A DNA stretch of 8,493 nt, taken from positions 1 through 8,493 of the forward strand of contig JAUSIJ010000032.1 in NCBI GenBank assembly GCA_030647855.1, in the 5' to 3' direction. This DNA is from a bacterium (GTDB lineage Bacteria > Patescibacteriota > Minisyncoccia > Phycocordibacterales > JAUSIJ01). The notes below the pieces were generated by a model. That model did not search any database and had not been told where the DNA came from. It saw nothing but the letters and a program-made list of their open reading frames with translations. Position 1 is the stretch's first letter, and the number at the start of each line of letters is the position of its first letter. Both the position numbers and the translations under genes were made by a program. Below, piece by piece: positions 5,240-8,493 of the stretch.

Positions 5240-6553
5240 CTATATCTCTACGTCCTCGATCGGCACTTCCGCAACCTTGCCATAACCGCAACCGCCGGGG
5301 TCAGCCAGGACCGATCCGTCAAGAGCTGTGACAGAGCCCGCATTGGCATGATAATGAGGAGCCTTGTCGCACTCGGAGCCTGTTGCCACATGAACTTGGG
5401 CTATCGGAACTTTCTTGCCACGAACCACGATTACTTTGATCTTTTCCTTCTCGCCCACAAATTCTTTTATCCCCCGCATCTCTTCATCCGTCATGGGATC
5501 AAGAGCTGTGCCTGTCGGTGTTCCTTCCCAGCGCTGTACAAAACCCCAGCTTATGGTGGTCAAAAACTCGAAAGGATAACCTTCAAGAATATTGCCGTTC
5601 AAGGTGTATGTTTCCGTACCGGTAGGCGTAGCCGGATCATTGATATCAACAAAAGTTTCCCCGCCCTCCGTCCGCACCCCGACCACCGTCACCATGTGTC
5701 CGCCGACCACTCTGCCATCCGGAGTAGAAAAGCGGATGCGCAGTTCGGCCGCGGCTCCATCCGCCATGGCATCGAGAATTTTTTCCGCCGTGCTCGCGCC
5801 TTGGGTATCGCCCACTTTTTCCGTCCTAATCGGGAGACCATTTCGGGCCGCCCACTGGTTTTTGCCCGCCACGAAGGCATCGGGCAAAACACCGTTTTGC
5901 GGCGTCCAATCCATATCCCCCTTGAGCCCGTCAACAATTTCGGTAGGTGTGGGAAGATCGGAAAGCGGAACACCGTTTTTCTCTGCAAGTGACATTATAC
6001 TGTTGGCCGCGGCAGTCGGAGCACACTCGTCTTTGCGCTGTTTCAGATCGGGGACGCCTGGTCGTACAGCGCTTGTTGCAGGTTCATCGTGAGCAAGCGC
6101 TATTCCCCAGCCTTTCATGGCTTCCTCGGGATTAGTCACCGTCGACAAATCGTATGAATCACCGATCTCAACATCTAAAATTCTCGCTTTCTTCTCGAGC
6201 GTTTCGTCTCCCACCGTAATCTTTACGAGAATCTCTTTTTCCGGCAGCGAGCCTATGACCGGAAAACCCTGTGACCATCCTTCGCGGGTAGAGACAGACC
6301 GCGCTTTAACTATGTGCTCCTCCCCGGTGAGCTTCCCGTCGCCATTCATGTCAACGTAAGCGTCAACGACCGCTCTCTCTTCGAGCGTTTTTCGAAAAGG
6401 AATACGAAGCGTACCCTTGTCAATTAGGCGGCCGCCAGTAGTATAGCGAGCGATCTCAATATCTTTGCCGATAACTTTATCTTGGCCTCCGGCGTAGGCC
6501 AAAAGAATGCCGAGAAGAATGACGATAACAATGATGCCTGCAATTTTTTTCAT
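5240..6553 (-). CDS. Secreted C39-like cysteine peptidase with EF-hand-type loop and His/Cys tail
   Basis: The 437-residue protein begins with MKK and a hydrophobic stretch (4-22, IAGIIVIVILLGILLAYAGG), a signal peptide or membrane anchor, so the rest lies outside the membrane. D68, N70, D72, K74, T76 and E79 form an EF-hand/dockerin-type calcium loop (DMNGDGKLTGEE). The catalytic-type domain spans about 165-345: Q172 and C177 in KQRKDECAPTAAANS, H286 in GGHMVTVVG and D303/N305 in DINDP make the Cys-His-Asp/Asn set of the papain-like C39 fold, with Gln for the oxyanion hole. Residues 385-437 form a tail with C395, H400, H402 (HYHAN) and C422 (GGCGYGK), perhaps binding metal or disulfide-bonded. 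Substrate is unknown. C39 proteins also cleave bacteriocin leaders, but no ABC transporter is visible here. No SD precedes ATG 6553, and 52 bases separate it from msrA. The domain call is good; the function is open. Confidence 0.8.
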   Translation of the reverse strand: MKKIAGIIVIVILLGILLAYAGGQDKVIGKDIEIARYTTGGRLIDKGTLRIPFRKTLEERAVVDAYVDMNGDGKLTGEEHIVKARSVSTREGWSQGFPVIGSLPEKEILVKITVGDETLEKKARILDVEIGDSYDLSTVTNPEEAMKGWGIALAHDEPATSAVRPGVPDLKQRKDECAPTAAANSIMSLAEKNGVPLSDLPTPTEIVDGLKGDMDWTPQNGVLPDAFVAGKNQWAARNGLPIRTEKVGDTQGASTAEKILDAMADGAAAELRIRFSTPDGRVVGGHMVTVVGVRTEGGETFVDINDPATPTGTETYTLNGNILEGYPFEFLTTISWGFVQRWEGTPTGTALDPMTDEEMRGIKEFVGEKEKIKVIVVRGKKVPIAQVHVATGSECDKAPHYHANAGSVTALDGSVLADPGGCGYGKVAEVPIEDVEI

Positions 6554-6605
6554 AAAAAATGATTATTGATGAGTTTGTTCTAGCATATTTTAACTCACCT
6601 GGATA

Positions 6606-7157
6606 CTACGAGGCATTCTTGGCCAATAGATCGGCGAAAGATTTTTGTACTTTTTCCAGCTTGGGGTTAATGACAAGCTGGCAGTACGGCGCGTTTTTGT
6701 TCCGAGCATAGTAATCGAGATGATACGACTCGGCGGGGAAGAACTTTGGAAGCGCTGTCACCTCGGTTACCAAAGGCGCCCCCTCTGCCTTCGACGCATT
6801 AAGCTCTGCAATAAATTTCCTCGCCTCTTCTTCTTGGGTGCCCGACGTTGTAAAAATAACCGATCGGTATTGCGTACCGGTGTCATTCCCCTGCCGATTT
6901 GCCGTTGTCGGATCATGGGAAGCAAAAAAAACAGTAAGAAGGTCTCTGTAGGAAATGCGCTCCGGATCATATTCAATATAAATTACTTCGGCGTGACCGG
7001 AATTACCGCTTGAAACTTCTTCATATGTCGGATTCTCGGTCGTACCTCCTGCGTAGCCCGGCTTGACCGCTATAACTCCCTTGAGCATCTTGAACACCGC
7101 TTCGGTGCACCAGAAACAGCCTCCGCCAAAGACAGCTGTTGTCATCACTTTTTCCAT
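6606..7157 (-). CDS. msrA: Peptide methionine sulfoxide reductase MsrA
   Basis: This enzyme reduces methionine-S-sulfoxide in proteins, repairing oxidative damage, probably in the cytoplasm because no signal peptide is seen. Family hallmarks are present in the 183 residues: GGGCFWC with nucleophile C14 (and C17), GYAGG (34-38), NPTYEEVSSGNSGHAE (42-57), HDPTTANRQGNDTGTQYRS (81-99) and AESYHLDYY (142-150). C159 near the C-terminus (APYCQLV) may act as the resolving cysteine, as in other MsrA proteins. There is no fused MsrB domain and no msrB in the window. The start could be ATG 7157 or ATG 7145 four codons later (MTTAVFGGG); no SD decides between them. It begins nine bases after the PP2C-like stop, so the two are almost certainly co-transcribed. 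Confidence 0.96.
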   Translation of the reverse strand: MEKVMTTAVFGGGCFWCTEAVFKMLKGVIAVKPGYAGGTTENPTYEEVSSGNSGHAEVIYIEYDPERISYRDLLTVFFASHDPTTANRQGNDTGTQYRSVIFTTSGTQEEEARKFIAELNASKAEGAPLVTEVTALPKFFPAESYHLDYYARNKNAPYCQLVINPKLEKVQKSFADLLAKNAS

Positions 7158-7166
7158 AAGCCTATT

Positions 7167-8078
7167 TTACACTATCACTGCAATGAGCGTTCGTTCCTGC
7201 CCAAACTTTTCCGGTGATTCGGCAATTTTTTCCTTTTCAAACGGGTCAATCCTTCGACTTTGCTCAGGATTGACACTGAGCTTATCGAATGTGTCAAGAT
7301 TATTAGAATTTCGCAGGGATGATATAAATTCAGCCAAATTGAGATAATTTTCGTATCCGTCCGTATAGATGGTTACAAGATCGTCTTCAGTAAGCTCTAC
7401 TGTGCCTCTGTTAAGATATCGTTCGGCAGTTTCCTCACCGGTAACCACTCCATAACCAATTACTTCTCCTTGTTCATTGACGCCATTGCGATATTTCTGC
7501 CAAAGAATTTTTTTGCGTTCGATAAGAGGAACCTTCTCCCAATCTTGCGGTAAATTTTTCTTTCTGCTTTTCTCGCTCCAGCATGGAGGCGAAGTAAAAG
7601 TTCGCTCATCCCTATCGTTAAAAATACTGACACCCGCGTCGCAGAGGGACCACCAGTAGAGTTTATTTTCTTTTATTAGTCCGAATGCCGTAGTAGCCGC
7701 AAATAGATCATGCTGCCAATAATCAACAGTTTCCTTGGTACGACCCTCGCTTGCGTTATATTCATATGCCGCTTGATTGCCTTCTCTAAAAACATCGACA
7801 AGCGCAATTTCGGAAAAATTCTCGTACGCCTTCTCGGCCGCCGAAATCACACTTTCACAGAAGATTTTTGCAATTGCCCCAGCACCAGATGGATTCGGAT
7901 AGTTGCCACGCTCATTGGGAATGAGCGTCACACCGTCAGCTACCACATAAATCGGGTACTTATTTGAGGTGAGAAAAAAATCTTCTTTCGGCCGAGGTAC
8001 TGCTTTTCCACCATCCCTTAGGGCGATAGTTTTTAGCAGCTCGTTTGAAATTGGCATGTAGACAGAAAAAAGATTCAT
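7167..8078 (-). CDS. PP2C-like serine/threonine protein phosphatase
   Basis: PPM/PP2C enzymes use two metal ions to dephosphorylate Ser/Thr. The 303 residues show the family's order of motifs: acidic E32-D33 in RPKEDFFL, D48-G49 in VVADGV, the segment FAATTAFGLI (126-135) and LCDAGVSIF (145-153). D240-G241 follow in TIYTDGYEN, and a final beta strand in ERTLIAVIV (295-303). The last motif normally reads DNxT or DDxT; here E295-R296 stand in its place, and DG is not followed by the usual GG or H, so activity may be altered. Residues about 262-277 (DTFDKLSVNPEQSRRI) are encoded by a palindromic repeat and probably form a surface insertion. ATG 8078 lies only six bases after a TATAAT box, suggesting a leaderless message. 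An internal ATG at 8057 is possible but has no SD. First gene of the minus-strand run leading to msrA. Confidence 0.75.
   Translation of the reverse strand: MNLFSVYMPISNELLKTIALRDGGKAVPRPKEDFFLTSNKYPIYVVADGVTLIPNERGNYPNPSGAGAIAKIFCESVISAAEKAYENFSEIALVDVFREGNQAAYEYNASEGRTKETVDYWQHDLFAATTAFGLIKENKLYWWSLCDAGVSIFNDRDERTFTSPPCWSEKSRKKNLPQDWEKVPLIERKKILWQKYRNGVNEQGEVIGYGVVTGEETAERYLNRGTVELTEDDLVTIYTDGYENYLNLAEFISSLRNSNNLDTFDKLSVNPEQSRRIDPFEKEKIAESPEKFGQERTLIAVIV
7253..7289. repeat. REP-like palindromic repeat translated within the PP2C-like gene
   Basis: TTCGA...GCTCAG (7253-7267) and CTGAGC...TCGAA (7276-7289) are inverted arms around GATTGACA. This is the shape of the widespread small palindromes that encode peptides such as KLSVNPEQSRR when they enter genes, as I recall from many bacterial genomes. 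It keeps the phosphatase frame open. A second perfect 7-base inverted repeat, TTGACAC (7270-7276) with GTGTCAA (7291-7297), overlaps it. No second copy lies in this window. Confidence 0.65.
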
Positions 8079-8084
8079 TTTTTT

Positions 8085-8090
8085 ATTATA
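8085..8090 (-). promoter_or_regulatory. -10 box of the PP2C-like gene
   Basis: A perfect TATAAT on the minus strand lies six bases before ATG 8078. No good -35 is seen at 17 bp (TGTCAA). Transcription would begin at or beside the A of the ATG. Confidence 0.55.
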
Positions 8091-8107
8091 CCTTATCGCT
8101 TAATTAG

Positions 8108-8136
8108 TTGACATATTAATCTTGTTATTTTATTGT
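8108..8136 (+). promoter_or_regulatory. Promoter for the small membrane protein gene
   Basis: TTGACA (8108-8113), 17 bp, then TATTGT (8131-8136). The -35 is perfect and the spacing optimal; the -10 matches 4 of 6. Transcription should start near 8143, giving a leader of about 19 bases with GGAGG at 8153-8157. Confidence 0.6.
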
Positions 8137-8161
8137 GAACATAGACAAGATTGGAGGATAA

Positions 8162-8389
8162 ATGACCTCTCTTCGCGTTATGAATGTTCTTACTGTACTT
8201 ATGGTAGTCGGGTGGCTTATGTTGGCTGTGATAATTCCGAGTTGGATCCGGTCTGTTAAAGATGAGTCCCGAGACAGACCGGTGATAAAGAGGTATATTC
8301 GTGTCCTGTCTTTTGGAATCCTCTTGGCCCTGGGAGCGATGCTAGCTGGAATAATTTTCCTTTTTCAGGCTTTACAGGATCTTCGCTAA
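8162..8389 (+). CDS. Small two-helix membrane protein of unknown function
   Basis: The 75 residues hold two hydrophobic segments, about 7-29 (from MNVLTVLMVVGWLMLAVIIP) and 48-70 (from RVLSFGILLALGAMLAGIIF). A charged loop joins them (RSVKDESRDRPVIKRYIR), whose net positive charge suggests it faces the cytoplasm, with both ends outside. I do not recognise a family. GGAGG at 8153-8157 lies four bases before ATG 8162, and a promoter is visible at 8108-8136, so the gene is well supported. The next gene's SD begins five bases after its stop, so the two are probably co-transcribed and the protein may be a partner of the DUF218-like product. Confidence 0.75.
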   Translation: MTSLRVMNVLTVLMVVGWLMLAVIIPSWIRSVKDESRDRPVIKRYIRVLSFGILLALGAMLAGIIFLFQALQDLR

Positions 8390-8393
8390 CGAA

Positions 8394-8400
8394 AAGGAGG
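8394..8400 (+). promoter_or_regulatory. Ribosome binding site selecting a GTG start
   Basis: AAGGAGG is followed six bases later by GTG 8407, ideal spacing. The overlapping GTG at 8400 opens a frame that stops within 20 codons. Confidence 0.7.
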
Positions 8401-8406
8401 TGTTAG

Positions 8407-8493
8407 GTGGTTCTTTGCTTGGTCTATGGCTACGGTCAAGAAAGCGACGGCAGGATTGATAAGCAAACGAGAGCACGATGCCAAAAAGCCTTT
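8407..8493 (+). CDS. N-terminus of a probable DUF218 (YdcF/SanA-like) protein (partial)
   Basis: The frame starts at GTG 8407 and stays open to the right edge (29 residues). It reads VLCLVYGYGQESDGRIDKQT and then RARCQKAF. DUF218 proteins begin with a hydrophobic strand, then G-x-G, a loop, and a basic R-A-x-x-A helix (compare the general pattern vvLGaG...dGxlspxlraRldrAl). The fit is suggestive but rests on a short fragment. In E. coli members of this family (SanA, ElyC) are linked to envelope integrity. The preceding gene encodes a membrane protein in the same unit. The frame is well supported; the family is moderate. Confidence 0.55.
   Translation, partial: MVLCLVYGYGQESDGRIDKQTRARCQKAF

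Noticed and set aside
5348..5992. Long open frame (214 codons) on the plus strand opposite the C39-like gene
   Set aside because: It lies wholly inside a gene with clear domains, has no SD, and its translation shows no recognisable pattern.
6554..6605. Own promoter for the C39-like gene
   Set aside because: A TATGCT-like -10 is present on the minus strand but no -35 at suitable spacing could be supported.
1..8493. CRISPR array, tRNA or rRNA genes, insertion sequence
   Set aside because: No regularly spaced repeats, no cloverleaf or rRNA-like stretch, and no transposase or terminal repeats were seen on reading both strands.
1..8493. Alternative genetic code with TGA as a sense codon, as in some CPR lineages
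   Set aside because: No gene here needs TGA as sense, and the sigma-factor gene ends with TGA inside its terminator.

Overview
The window (8,493 bp, roughly 48% G+C by eye) is densely coded bacterial chromosome with no gap above about 230 bp. Short divergent proteins, several starts without Shine-Dalgarno (SD) sites, a divergent sigma factor and short secreted proteins of unusual architecture suggest a Candidate Phyla Radiation (Patescibacteria) organism. This is an inference from gene style, with no taxonomic marker present. TGA appears to be a normal stop, because the sigma-factor gene ends with it inside its own terminator hairpin.

Left part (1-3300), mostly minus strand: a DNA-damage locus. 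The clearest signal is a near-consensus promoter (TTGACA, 18 bp, TATACT) at 3241-3270. Its spacer is almost entirely an 8-bp-arm palindrome of the GAAC-N4-GTTC type, the LexA (SOS) box known from Gram-positive bacteria. This promoter reads into three closely packed genes: a 65-residue basic protein of unknown function, a LexA-type repressor whose self-cleaving domain reads like UmuD, and a Y-family translesion polymerase. Endonuclease IV (nfo) follows 80 bp later, in the same operon or from its own weak promoter. The start of a membrane-anchored protein then runs off the left edge.

Middle (3300-4175): a long-form dUTPase gene on the plus strand, diverging from the SOS operon. It has a strong SD and ends at a hairpin terminator. 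A second hairpin terminator faces it from the minus-strand unit to the right.

Right part (4168-8090), minus strand: a PP2C-like phosphatase, then MsrA, a secreted C39-like cysteine peptidase with an EF-hand-type loop and a His/Cys tail, then a divergent sigma-70 factor. The phosphatase promoter puts transcription close to its start codon, suggesting a leaderless message. Its reading frame carries a REP-like palindrome that is translated through.

Right edge (8108-8493), plus strand: a divergent promoter drives a two-helix membrane protein. The start of a probable DUF218 (YdcF/SanA-like) protein follows with an ideal SD.

Together the left half handles DNA lesions: dUTP removal, AP-site incision, translesion synthesis and SOS control. 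The right half looks like stress and envelope functions (methionine repair, phosphatase, sigma factor, secreted peptidase). The best candidate for something undescribed is the self-regulated three-gene SOS cassette, with its unknown lead protein and its LexA/UmuD hybrid beside the polymerase.
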